DNA of 64,000 bases from Phytophthora sp. 'mugwort' (lineage: Eukaryota; Oomycota; Peronosporomycetes; Peronosporales; Peronosporaceae). Position 1 is the first letter of the stretch, and each line of letters starts with the position of its first letter. The stretch covers positions 3,527,001 to 3,591,000 of the forward strand of contig JAUCEF010000013.1 of NCBI GenBank assembly GCA_033558025.1. The letters run 5' to 3'. The notes beneath the pieces were generated by a model. That model was not told where the DNA came from, searched no databases, and saw only the letters and a list, made by a program, of their open reading frames with translations. The position numbers and the translations under genes were made by a program. Shown piece after piece: positions 11,430-21,185 of the stretch.

Positions 11430-13144
11430 ATCAGAAGCAGATTGTGTTTGGTTCTTATGCTGTTGTCAACGAGTTGGGGTTCCATTGACATATTATTTTT
11501 CGGATATTTTTTTCGGATAAAGGGACCGGAATTCTCGTGGCTTTCGCTCAGCCTGGATTGGACAATGTTCGCTTTTGTACAAGGCACATCATGCAGAATT
11601 AACAAGCACTTTAAGGGTCAATCTACTGTATGCATGACCAAGGTCCTTTTATGGGCTCCAAGCTTCATCCTCCCACGAAAAGTATAAGTCACGGCTTGAA
11701 TGCTTGAAAATGACCCACCCCTTCATTGCAGATTATATCGAGGTGATTGATCCCACCAAATGGGTACTGTATGCTGCTTTCGGGCCATGCAGATTGTACA
11801 GTTGAAGAACTACAAACTTTGCCGAATCCCAGAATGCAGCTTTGCATACGCGTCTCCTTCTGTCATTTGATTTTTTATTTTTTACATGAAGATTGGATAG
11901 TGCTTTCTAAAGCAGCAAACTAGCAGCGGATTCGATTTAAAAGGTGTCTCATTAACCCATAGATCCCACACGAATTTACAGAAGCAACAAGAACTTTCTG
12001 TCTACTACAAAACTCAACCATCCGACGATAATATCTTTTTTGTTGAAAATCTTCGAGGCACTTCAATTCGAGCACGCCGTGTCGACCTCTCCAAACGTAT
12101 TTGAAGTTGCAGTGACTTTGATCAGCACGGTATTCCAAGCCAGCACTGTATAACCGCCCGTCATCACTCCAGCCGAGATAATAATATTCGACACAGTGGA
12201 GAATTGTTTCAAAACCGAGTCGCTCCAAATATTCCATAGTTTACAAGCGGAAGGTACCATCGAGCTCGTACTTGACGAAGAGCTAGCTGTAAACTTGGAC
12301 GCCTTGACACCTGTGTTGAACAAGGTGGCTGGACGCAATAAGCCACGGCTCCACCCCAGCAGGGGTGACACAACGCAGCTAGTTGACAAGGCTAAACGGA
12401 AGGCGGATTGCTCGAGTGTGGTCAAGTTGGTCATAACAAATGCACGTGCGCCCACTAGCTCGCCTATATACTCGGTCCGGTAAAATTTTCAATAGTGCAT
12501 AATCTCTTTTAAAAAATATATATCTAGTGTCATGCGTGTCCCTCGTGGCATGGTTCTTCATAGCCTCTTCCCGGAAGCCTTCAGTGCCACGGCGGATCAT
12601 TCTCGTGGCTTTCTCGTGTATGTGATCCACACGCCTGCCCGCGTCGAGGGAGTCCCCATGGTATTAATTTCGGTCCTCTTCTTCGACCTGGCCAGCACAA
12701 CCTACTCGTCCATCGGCTGCCCGATCTCGGGCATCCTTCTGTACGCCACATGCCCGGACAAGGAGACTTGCCTAACCACGCTTGGTTTCCTATCGGACAA
12801 AGATGAGGTCCTCCTCGCCTATCCTTCATGCAGCTGCAAAGTACGATCGTCTACTCCACCATACTGAACCCAGTCTTCTACATCGCCGAGCGTCCACGGT
12901 GGCCCTCTAAGTGCGTCTTCTGGCTTAGCTGGTGGCATTGCTCTGTGCGGTGGTGCTGGCTCGACGGGTCAGTAGAAAAGGGACCTGACCCGGCGAGCGG
13001 TTGCGGAGAATCGCAATCGACGCTATATTGAGTCTGCTTGCGCTGACCCTTTCGGCTACAACCACGCGCTGTTATTTTCAGTGGAGCAAATCATGGTGCA
13101 GTGTAAGAACCAGTTTGTCAACCCATTCTTGTCAGACTACGATG
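11430..13144. other. No gene identified with confidence
   Basis: Open frames at 11,920-12,237 (-), 12,196-12,483 (+) and 12,532-12,867 (+) are moderately long but show no domain I can name. The 12,532-12,867 frame (111 aa) has alternating hydrophobic segments and could be a broken host gene. No RNA gene was seen. Confidence 0.3.
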
Positions 13145-13161
13145 GGGTAATTCACAAAATA
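13145..13161. repeat. Second copy of 17-base word
   Basis: Exact repeat of gggtaattcacaaaata from 11,022-11,038 in direct orientation, with different sequence following after a few bases. It may mark a transposon terminus. Confidence 0.6.
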
Positions 13162-13308
13162 GTTACGAGTATGAGGGCGAGACTTGTAGTGAAGTGTCCA
13201 GGAAGTATGAAATCCGAAAGTCAGTTCATTTAGGCTAGCAGTCTTCATCAGAGGCGATCTTCCGATCCCTATGACTGCCCTCATGTTGAACCATACTAGG
13301 TACGATAT

Positions 13309-13347
13309 CGTCATCAGCGCTGCTTTCAGGATTAAGCGCTGACGACG
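13309..13347. repeat. Imperfect 13-bp inverted repeat
   Basis: The arms cgtcatcagcgct (13,309-13,321) and agcgctgacgacg (13,335-13,347) pair with one mismatch around a 13-base loop. They lie about 290 bases downstream of the Copia coding remnant and could be part of its degraded 3' LTR. Confidence 0.4.
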
Positions 13348-13638
13348 ATTATACCTCGCAAATCATCGTATACAGTACACGTTGAAGCTATTTGTCCAAT
13401 CACAGCTGCGATCCCAAATGATCGCCCAATCATATCACACCATTCGTGTCGCTTCAACTATACTCCGCACATGGCACCCGCATGGCACGCGCATGCCGTG
13501 TGACTAGCGATAGGGACCCAGCGATGGGAACGACGAAGTGCTATCACAACTCCCCTACTCAATTCGATATCTCAAGCTTGGGTCCGACATTACTGCGTAC
13601 CATTAAGTAGCGTAGTGTCTTGAACGATAGAACCTTGG

Positions 13639-14212
13639 TCAGGCAGCGAGTTGGTTCTTGGACCCCTCGTAGACCAGTTCAACCTCATCACTCACTACCT
13701 TCTCACGAATAAAGTGGAAATGGTAGCGGATGTCGACGTGCCGGGTTCGCGTTTGGTACCCAACGTTCTTGTCCAGCGCCAAGGCACCTTGGTTATCCTC
13801 GTAGATCACTGTAGACTCTGCTTCCTCTGATCCGATATCTTTAAACAGGCGACGCATCCACACGACCACCTTGACGCGCCGCTGAGATCCATGTACTCCG
13901 CCTCAGTCGAGTTCAACGCAACAGTCTTCTGGAAGGTCGAACGTCACACGACGGGAGCTCCACACACCATGAGTATCAACCCGCTCACAGAGCGTCGGTC
14001 AGCACGGTCACCGGTCCAGTCTGCATCCGAGTAGGCAACCAGACGCATACCCATCGTCCGGCGTGCGTGATGTAAACGTCCTTCGTCTTCAACAGGCAGC
14101 GTATCACCTTGATGCCAGCATCCCGGTGCTTCTGACCCGGTCTCTCCAAGAAACGGCTCAACTTTGCAACAGTGACCGAGATGTCAGGTCGTGCCCCGCA
14201 TGCCAGGTACAT
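13639..14212 (-). pseudogene. Copia RT C-terminus and RNase H
   Basis: 'MYLACGARPDISVTVAKLSRF' is the conserved block after RT. The RNase H part has 'VIYEDNQGALALDKN' and 'TRHVDIRYHFIREKV'-like residues. The two pieces are out of frame with each other near 13,870-13,985. Confidence 0.85.
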
Positions 14213-14450
14213 CAGGCTTCCCGCGAGCTAGCGGTAAGGGTTCCAGTTCATCTTGGCCTTGTCGTTCTCGGTCTGGAGCTGGCCAGCCTTGGTCAAGTGC
14301 ACACTGGTTCCAGTGGGGTGAGGCACGGCTTAGCGTCCTCCTGCCCAAACGTATTGATGATCGACTCGGCGTACGCCTCCTGGCTGATGCTGAGCGTCCT
14401 GTGCTCCATGTCGTAGTTGGTCTCGGTACCGAGAATTTAGCACGCGCGTC

Positions 14451-15591
14451 TTAGGTCTTGATCCGGAACTTGTCCGCGATCCCAGCCTTCTCCTTCCACG
14501 CGATCAGCATGTCGTCAACGTAGAGGCACACTATACACGCGTCGTCTCCGTCACCTCTCGTGTATACCCATGGGTCAGCATCCGCAGACTTGAAGCCCAT
14601 GCCTTTTAGGTGATTGTCGATGGTCTCATTCCAGACACGAGACGCCTGCTTGAGTCCGTAGAGACTCTGCAGTAGAAGACACACAATGTCGTCTTCGCTT
14701 TGGGATTTCGCTAAAGTCGACAACTAGCGGAGACCTTCTGGCAGCATTATGTAAATCTCTCCTTCGATCTAGGAACGCAGTGTCGACATCACACTGATCA
14801 TCCTCGTACCCTTCAGCACAGCACTTTGGCAGCACTGCGCGAATCGAATTCAGATAAGCCACCGGCAAGTATTCTCCTCGTAGTCAATCCCATGACGCTG
14901 TGAGTATCTCTTGGTGACCAGTCGAGCCTTGTGAGGTACCACCTCGCCCCGCTCATTTCGCTTCAGCGCGAATACCCAGTGACGACCAATCGGCCGCTGG
15001 TGTGCTGCTTGGTACCAGCTTCCAGGTCTTGTTTGCAGTGAGCGAGTCGAGCTCACTAGCAATAGCCTTCTTCCAGTCAGTACGGTCTGCATCTGCCATA
15101 GCTTCGACGTACGACTTGGGGACATCCTCCGTAGCAACCATGACCTGACCGCCTTCAAAAGCAACTCGTCGTTTGGCATCGCTCGGTCTTGCGTCGTTAT
15201 GTGGCGCTTCGACCCAGTTGATGGTGCGATGATCTGCTTCTTCCTTTCACCCGCCTCTTCAGGATCCGTTGTCTCATCAATGTGACGAGCGAGTAATCAT
15301 CGGATGGGTTGGACTATACGGCACCATCGCACCGTTTACGCCCGTGTCACGTTGAAGTGAGATCACGTCACCACCTTCAATAACGGCCGGAACAATTAGC
15401 GTAGTGTTTACCGGGCGCGGTGTAGGCTCCGAAGCAAAGCTTTTGTCGTCGTCTTCTTCTGGATGCATCATTAAGTGCTTGGGGCTAGTCGTCTCCATGA
15501 ACTTCACCGTGCGCATGATTTGCACCTTGCCGGTTGCAACGTTCAGCAGGCGATAGCCCTTGACCCCATCTTCGCACTCATGAAACGGCAC
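14451..15591 (-). pseudogene. Copia reverse transcriptase and preceding linker
   Basis: The region 15,277-15,591 is the variable linker after integrase. The RT begins near 15,141 with 'VEAMADADRTDWKKAIASEL' and 'PIGRHWVFALKRNERGEVVP'. It continues after a frame change to 'LLLQSLYGLKQASRVWNE' and the catalytic 'VCLYVDDMLIAWK' (Tyr-Val-Asp-Asp). At least two frameshifts break it. It once copied the element's RNA into DNA. Confidence 0.85.
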
Positions 15592-15797
15592 TTGAATGGC
15601 TTCGCATCGAGCTTGCGGCGCTTCTCATCAGAGCTGTGCGCGTAGCCAGTGCACCAAACACGTTCATGTTCTTGAGCTGCGGCTTGGTACTCTATACCGG
15701 CTCGTAGGGCGTCTTGACGGTCACCGAGTTGGAGATCCGGTTGATGACCCACGCGGCCGTGTTGACAGCTTCAGCCTACCACTTCTTCTCAATGCTC

Positions 15798-16620
15798 TCA
15801 TGGTAGAGCATGCAGAGCGCCATCTCTACAAGGCTCCGGTTCAATACGCTCAGTCAGCCCGTTCTGCTGAGGTGTATACGGTACCATCTTCTCCTGCTTG
15901 ATGCCGCTGTGGTTGAGGTAGTCCCTGAATAGTCGACCCGTTGTCTCACCGCCGTTGTCAGAACGCAGACGCTTGATTGTCTCGCCCGTTGCGTTCTCCA
16001 TAGCTGCCTTGAAGGTCTTGAACTTCGACAGCTCTCCTGACTTCGCCTTCATGAAGCATATAGCCACGTTACGTGAGTAGTCATCGATAAATGTCATCAC
16101 GTACGTGCAGCCACCTGGCGTCTTGGTCTGAATCGGACCCATGACGCCCGAGTGTTCCAGGTCCAACACGCAGATACCACTCTCGACGAGCTTCTCCGGG
16201 TGTCGCGAATAGTCGTCAGCTTTCATTTTCCCCCACTGCGCACACGTCAACAACCGCAGTGCCATCCGTAACGCGAGGCACTCCGTCAACCATGGTCTGT
16301 TCGTAGCGCTTGCACGGGATGTGGCCCAGGCGTGCATGCACACCAGCCCACGGCTCCTTACGAAGTGCCATCGCAATATGGCACACTTCGTCCCCCACTG
16401 TCTTCAGCTTGTAGACATTTTCACAGCGCTTAGTCTCCATCACCGTAGCGTCGCCATAGCGAAAGACACACTTGTCCTTGCCGAAATGCGCGACGACGTC
16501 CTTCTCGGCCAGCTTCGACACCGAGATGAGGCTTCCTTCAACTTCAGGGATGTACATTACACCCGACAACGCGACGGACGTCCCGTCATCAACTTCAACC
16601 CGACCTGGTTTGTCGTTTCC
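15798..16620 (-). pseudogene. Copia GAG-pre-integrase and integrase core
   Basis: The upstream part has 'GVMYIPEVEGSLISVSKLAE' (protease/GAG-pre-integrase border) and 'ARLGHIPCKRYEQTM' (the H of the zinc region). The integrase core shows 'DLEHSGVMGPIQTKTPGG', 'MTFIDDYSRNVAICFMK', 'LRSDNGGE' and 'PYTPQQNGLTERI', which give the D, D and E of the catalytic triad. A frame change separates the two pieces near 16,220-16,370. The frame ends early after the E residue. Confidence 0.85.
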
Positions 16621-17478
16621 CTTATAACCTTCAGTTTGTTTTGGGTCGCGCTATGGTTGGTATGGTCCCTAGCTGAACGGGTTATTGCTTTAGAACGAGA
16701 CGGATCTGGGGACTGTGGAAGCGTTGCTCACTCCCCGGCCTCTCGCAACAGCTTTTTCTCGCTTGTAAATGAGATATCTCGTGCTTGACAGTTCTGTTCC
16801 AGCGCGGTCGAGTTTTGTAACGTGTAGGCTTGGTTTGAATAGTTGAGTCGATCGCTGTAGAGCTGGATAGGTCCACTTCGATCATTTTCTCGACGCAGAA
16901 GACCGACCACCGACAAGAACTTCTCGTTGTACTCGAAGTATCGCCACTTTGACGTAGTAGGTGAAAGTTCTGTCGCGGCGCAGGTATATAGTTGAACGCG
17001 CGAAGACGCCCGTTCCTCCACTGCCGTTCATTATGCCCAGATTTGAAACAATCCCAGGCAGGTTCTTCCACTGACTTCCTTGAGGTCCGTAATTGGAACC
17101 ATCTCCATGCTGGTTCCTCCACCACTGTACCCGCGACCAAGAGCAGCGACTTGTTGCTATCCGTTGCGTCGTGATCGTTAATTCACCAGAGCGTCTCGAT
17201 GTGGATTATCACTGGCCCACGTCGTCGCTGCAACCCCCCTTGCGCTTGGATAGGCCGCAAGAAACTCGAGGCTCCTATTTGGTCAGTGTTAAGCATTGTG
17301 CATTTGGTTTAGCAGCTTGACAATATTTTCGCGTGCTGTCGAGCTGCGCGCTTGGCTTCTTCCCTTTGGTTGTGGGGATCATGGGCGTTGAGCGAAAAGG
17401 CAAACTGACCCTTGACGACAGGATGGATTTTGTGGGAGGGGTATCTTGGTGAGACCGGGCCATCTATTCAAAATAGTA
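16621..17478. other. No gene assigned; flank between Copia remnant and Polinton-like element
   Basis: Overlapping minus-strand frames (16,682-17,140 and 16,728-17,021) lie directly upstream of the Copia pol and may be residual gag or leader sequence. A copied word 'ggttcctccac/aggttcttccac' occurs at 17,060 and 17,110, giving a short internal duplication. No LTR was proven. Confidence 0.35.
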
Positions 17479-17484
17479 CCCTTG
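17479..17484. repeat. Left target-site duplication (cccttg)
   Basis: These six bases immediately precede the left terminal repeat and match 34,642-34,647 (ctcttg) at five of six positions. A 6-bp duplication is the usual size for Polinton/Maverick integrases. Confidence 0.7.
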
Positions 17485-17787
17485 AGTAGTAAGTAGAAGC
17501 ACATAATCGGGGCCATTTCTGATTATTCCATTTGAATGTACTGAATCCCCGCTTAATCCATGGTTTAATGAAACAGGTTAATTGTGGATCGCACCTGTCG
17601 ATAGCGATATATGCAGATGAGCATATTTTTGTGAATATTCTGTTTCAGAAGCTCTCGATAGCGTAATATGTAAAGGAGCAAATTTTGTGAATATAAGATC
17701 CAATATTTTGCCTATATGAAGTTATCAAATATCGAGATCAAAATATCAAGACGTTCCATCCTGATAGATAAATATAAAGGTATAATA
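17485..17787 (+). repeat. Left terminal inverted repeat (~303 bp)
   Basis: It aligns base by base with the reverse complement of 34,338-34,641, with only scattered differences and a few small gaps near the inner end. It contains two tandem sub-repeats with period 57 bases: tcgatagcg at 17,598 and 17,655, each followed by a 'gtgaatat' word. The first gene starts 4 bases after the inner end, so the repeat probably also carries its promoter (ataaatataa at about 17,769). Confidence 0.95.
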
Positions 17788-17791
17788 TATA

Positions 17792-18236
17792 ATGAAATGC
17801 TTCATCTATAAGATTTCGAACGCTGACGATTCTATCGTCTTTATTGGGAGTTCAACCAAACCACAGCAGTCGTATAGGAATGCTGTTAAACGTAAATATA
17901 TTACTTGGTTGAGAACTGGCAAACCCTATAGCGTAATTTATGGACATTTGAAAAAGGATGATGTCGATGCTTTTAGTATCGAATTGCTTAGCGAACATGA
18001 GTTAAGAAATAGTATCGATATCTATAACATAAGCAAGTAGCTATCAATAATACCAAATGCATAAATAACCGCGAGCATTCATTTTGAATTGGGGAACAAG
18101 CTCAATAACCTCCCAGAAAAGTACGATCCGAGAAGAAAGATTCAATGTGGTTGTGGCTCGATATATAATCGATACAACAGAAGTAAGCATGAAATGACAA
18201 AGCAGCGCCAAAATTATTTAACTCGAAGTGATTAAG
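17792..18236 (+). pseudogene. GIY-YIG endonuclease with C-terminal zinc motif, frameshifted
   Basis: The N-terminus 'CFIYKISNADDSIVFIGSST' matches the GIY-YIG pattern, with Tyr-Lys-Ile for GIY and Phe-Ile-Gly for YIG. The first frame runs to 18,040 (82 aa). A shifted frame then gives a Cys-rich tail, 'KIQCGCGSIYNRYNRSKHEM', ending at 18,236; such CxC...H tails are common in GIY-YIG proteins of Polintons and large DNA viruses. Family members cut DNA and act in homing, recombination or repair. The gene sits directly inside the left terminal repeat. A paralogue lies at 21,898. Confidence 0.75.
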
Positions 18237-18357
18237 CTAACAATTTTGAATTTCATGATAATTTATGAATTTTACAGGATTCCTCTGAATTTCATAATTA
18301 TATTATTATTTCTCAAAATAATTAAAAGGCTATGTAGATAGACACCCAACTGATAAC

Positions 18358-18510
18358 ATGTCGAGCGAATTAACTTTCGGAAAATACAAGGGCACCAAGA
18401 TCGAAGAAGTATATACTTCTGATCCTAGTTATTGTCGATGGGTATTCAGCCAACCCGGTTTAAATATTAGCGAGGAAATCAAGATCTTTCTCCACTCTAA
18501 GTTTATTTAA
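18358..18510 (+). CDS. Small ExoX-C-like protein, 50 aa (copy 1)
   Basis: The frame starts ATG at 18,358 and ends TAA at 18,510. It reads 'LTFGKYKGTKIEEVYTSDPS' followed by 'YCRWVFSQPG'. The pattern FGKYKG...(I/L)xEV...DxxYxxW is the signature of the small domain found at the C-terminus of exodeoxyribonuclease X and in many stand-alone viral ORFs. The frame is intact. Its role is not known to me beyond a likely nucleic-acid-associated function. The next ORF 16 bases downstream is a diverged copy. Confidence 0.6.
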   Translation: MSSELTFGKYKGTKIEEVYTSDPSYCRWVFSQPGLNISEEIKIFLHSKFI

Positions 18511-18526
18511 CGATGGTAATTCATAT

Positions 18527-18661
18527 ATGATGGCTTGGAGGAAGTATCGAGGTAAGACCCTCAAGCAAATCAGTCGAATTGATCCCAATTGCATTGATTG
18601 GTTTTATAAGAATCAATTTGTTATTGAGAAGTGTCCTAAACTATTTCAAAAATTGAACTAA
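18527..18661 (+). CDS. Small ExoX-C-like protein, 44 aa (copy 2)
   Basis: Starting from the ATG at 18,527 (a second ATG follows directly), the frame reads 'AWRKYRGKTLKQISRIDPNC' and then 'IDWFYKNQF', and ends at 18,661. It keeps the KYRGK...I...DPxxxxW spacing of the preceding ORF, so the two are a tandem pair of one small domain. Frame intact. It converges with the capsid gene, whose stop codon is only 16 bases away. Confidence 0.5.
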   Translation: MMAWRKYRGKTLKQISRIDPNCIDWFYKNQFVIEKCPKLFQKLN

Positions 18662-18677
18662 GGTACTGAGTTTTTTT

Positions 18678-20404
18678 TTAAACTGTGGTGAAATCTATTA
18701 CTTCCCCAGTTAGTCTATCCAATGTCAGCTCCTGCTCGCTAACCACGATCACGATCATGTTGGTACCTTGGCAGCCCGCATTTACACCCTGGATCTGAAT
18801 CGATTGGCTCTGTGAGACGACTCACATCGGCAATGAGGACACGATTTGTTAGCGACCAAGTCTGATAGTCCAGAAGTCCATTCATCAGCTCAGAAGTTAG
18901 ATCACTGTTAATCGCTGAGATTTTGGCCACCTCGTTAGTAAAAATGATGGAAGTCATAGTCATGACTGATATCAAAGGCGGTTGGGAACCGATATGAACA
19001 TTAAAGTTGCGGATACTCGAACCAGGGTGAAGAGTCCAAGGAGCTGAATCAAAAGGACTCTGAAACTCCTGAACAGCAGCAGAAGCAAAACTACCAGTCT
19101 GCTCGGCAAAAGGAAGGAGAATAACATATTTAGCATTCTTAACAGAAGCTGATAACTGTAGATCGAAAGCAGCATTGTGTTGAGTCGATTGCTTACCAAT
19201 TCCAGCACGCTGACAAAACAGCTGGGCATAACAGTCATTGTATCGAACATTCTTGACTGGCTTCGAGATAATAACCTGAGGGTTCTCAAGATGAACAAAC
19301 GGTACGTACAGACGAGGCGTAGTGAATGCACGTAAGTTCCATCAATTGTAGGTTCTTGAGAATTGACTACAGCACCCCAAGCAATACTGAACCCAGCAGA
19401 AGCAGCAAGTACTCCAGCCATGGGATTACCGGTAAAGCAGAAACCATCACCGGGCAGGTGTTGCCGCTTGCAAGAGCAGTGCTGGTGAGAGACATACCCT
19501 TCGAAGCGTCGACAGTAATTGTAGAAGTACCCAGGTCGACACGGAAGCGTAGGCGGATCTGAGGGTTCGCCATGGGGTCTAGCTCCTTGAAGATGGGATG
19601 TAGATCAGTTAGCTTTATCTTCAGCATGTAGTTCCATGTTCCCATAATTCCATTAGCTGTAGCCACACCAAATACAAAAGCACCACGTGCGGTTTGGTTT
19701 GAGATTGTAGTGAAAGATGCAGCCGCGCCAAGTGAAGGCCACGACCTGGAGAAATCGGATCCAGCGTTCGGAGGGGTTCGACAACAGACGCATACAAGAC
19801 CATCATTAACGATAGAGACACCACCAGATGGGCCGGTAGTAGCAAACGAAGATGATAAGGCAGTAGTATTAGTGTAACCATCTCCCGTAATAGATGATGT
19901 AGCAGAAATATACAATACTGACTGAGTGGCATCCGGATAAAGGGACGACTCAGCTCCATGCTTCTCAACATACTGAGGACTGTAGCTTGTTTGAGCTCGG
20001 CAAAAATGTTCCAAAAATATTGTTCCAAAACAGCTTGTAGTCAGCCATACTCACAACGGTCTTCCCGTTGAGTTCAAGCGACATGCTATCGATTACATTC
20101 CAGTTACCGCATTTGAGCGTAGAACAGAAGCGGTTTTTTTGTTAGCTGGTAGAGTCTGGGCAGTACTACCGTTCTTAATCGAGACCTTGTACGGTAGCAC
20201 GATGTAGGCATCGCGAAGACAAACGAATCCTTCACTCTCATTCAGCTGGGCAGTAGCATCAATAGTAATGACACCATGCTGATACGATCCCTGATTGAGA
20301 CCGATTACGTAGGGTACTCGCTTACCGGAAGATGCCTTGATCTCCGGGTCGCTCTTGAGCGAGCTCTGGTACAAATATTGGTCGGATAGTTGAGTTTCGC
20401 TCAT
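18678..20404 (-). pseudogene. Major capsid protein (double jelly-roll), frameshifted
   Basis: The minus-strand gene starts at ATG 20,404 and its last frame ends at the TAA at 18,678 (about 575 codons of space, a usual size for Polinton capsids). Pieces in order are 'FVCLRDAYIVLPYKVSIKNG', 'IDSMSLELNGKTVVSMADY', 'KLTDLHPIFKELD', 'PRLYVPFVHLENPQV', 'SPFDSAPWTLHPGSSIRNFN' and the C-terminal 'ELTLDRLTGEVIDFTTV'. These blocks match the conserved C-terminal half of Polinton-like double-jelly-roll capsids. At least four frame changes break it (near 20,120, 20,010, 19,400 and 18,970). The protein would have formed the capsid shell. Confidence 0.85.
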
Positions 20405-20416
20405 CGTTGAATCTGT

Positions 20417-20833
20417 ATGGATTCTAGTATACTTTCATCGAAATTAAATATTATGGCTCATCTCATTAAGCCATTCACGAGCGATCATGATCTAATTGAA
20501 CTCGCGGATCGATTAGAAGTCCACCTGGATTATATATTCGAATCGAGTGAAATAACGAATCCACTCCCGAAAAAAGATACGTACTTGGTCTTATTGAGGC
20601 CTCCTAACCTTGATGTAGGACATTGGCAAGCGGTACATGATGGTGAATTTTTCGACTCGATGGGCGAAGCAGCTCCAACAAAGTATGGAATCGGTAGATA
20701 CAACCCAAACAATATTAAGGAGCATACGGTAATTGTTGTGGTGTATGGTCCATGCTTTGGGTATACTGCAAACGAAAAAAATAAAATGCATCTATTCGAT
20801 CGATTCAGAGACCTAAATTTAACAATTCTTTAA
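20417..20833 (+). CDS. Adenain-like maturation cysteine protease, catalytic end frameshifted
   Basis: The frame (138 aa from 20,417; a second possible start is the ATG at 20,453) contains 'DVGHWQAVHDGEFFDSMG', with the catalytic His of the GHW motif and the Asp region after it, as in adenovirus-type (Ulp1/C5 clan) proteases. The Cys-Gly motif expected downstream is absent in this frame. It appears in another frame at 20,728-20,748 as 'GNCCGVWSMLW', so a frameshift just before it inactivates the gene. The family trims capsid precursors during virion maturation. It is divergently paired with the capsid gene; the two ATGs are 12 bases apart, or 48 if the second start is used. Confidence 0.8.
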   Translation: MDSSILSSKLNIMAHLIKPFTSDHDLIELADRLEVHLDYIFESSEITNPLPKKDTYLVLLRPPNLDVGHWQAVHDGEFFDSMGEAAPTKYGIGRYNPNNIKEHTVIVVVYGPCFGYTANEKNKMHLFDRFRDLNLTIL

Positions 20834-20842
20834 ATAACATCA

Positions 20843-20863
20843 GTCATGAAATATAATCATGAC
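20843..20863. promoter_or_regulatory. 7-bp stem hairpin spanning a start codon
   Basis: gtcatga (20,843-20,849) and tcatgac (20,857-20,863) are perfect reverse complements around a 7-base AT loop. The stem covers the ATG at 20,859 of the next gene and follows the protease stop at 20,833 by 9 bases. It may be a 3'-end signal for the protease transcript. Confidence 0.45.
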
Positions 20864-21184
20864 GTTCAAAGAGTTGGCAGTTTCATCGTCAATCCCGGAG
20901 GCACATCTCAAGAGGGCATTCAAATCAGGTACTCTATCCTTGACAAAAGATGAGTTGAGCGGTTCTGGTGTTACGCTTCATCTTCATCCTGCATAGTATG
21001 CTAAAGCTCTTCGAGCTCGCAAATCTAACAAAGGAACGCGTTTGGCAATCACGAATAAATAGATTGGATATCCTTTCGAGCATAGGAACGGAGGCGGTAT
21101 GCATGGAGCCAGTATTTTGGGGGTAATATGGAGCGGTATCAAATCCGCGTATCGCTTCGCTAAGGACTCTGGCATTCTTAGATC
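20859..21184 (+). pseudogene. Small virion protein (pX/pVI-like), two in-frame stops, 3' end deleted
   Basis: From ATG 20,859 the frame reads 'MTFKELAVSSSIPEAHLKRA', then meets a TAG at 20,994. It continues in the same frame as 'YAKALRARKSNKGTRLAITN', hits a second stop, and goes on with 'GGGMHGASILGVIWSGIKSA' and 'FAKDSGIL'. A basic middle plus a Gly-rich, membrane-active-like segment followed by a helix is typical of the small minor capsid protein of Polinton-like viruses, compared with adenovirus pX/pVI. Its 3' part is missing because the sequence runs straight into the 3' part of the opposing penton gene. Confidence 0.6.
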
Positions 21185-21185
21185 G

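Larger units (their letters stand above)
13639..16620 (-). mobile_element. Decayed Ty1/Copia retrotransposon (pol region)
   Basis: On the minus strand the domains follow the Copia order: GAG-pre-integrase, integrase, reverse transcriptase, RNase H. That order (integrase before RT) separates Copia from Gypsy. Frames change several times, so the element is inactive. I searched by eye for flanking LTRs between 13,100-13,640 and 16,620-17,480 and did not find a convincing pair. Gag is not recognisable upstream. Composition resembles the flanking host DNA. Confidence 0.85.

Noticed and set aside
13100..17480. LTR pair for the Copia remnant
   Set aside because: No pair of similar sequences could be matched by eye on the two sides, so LTRs are not called.
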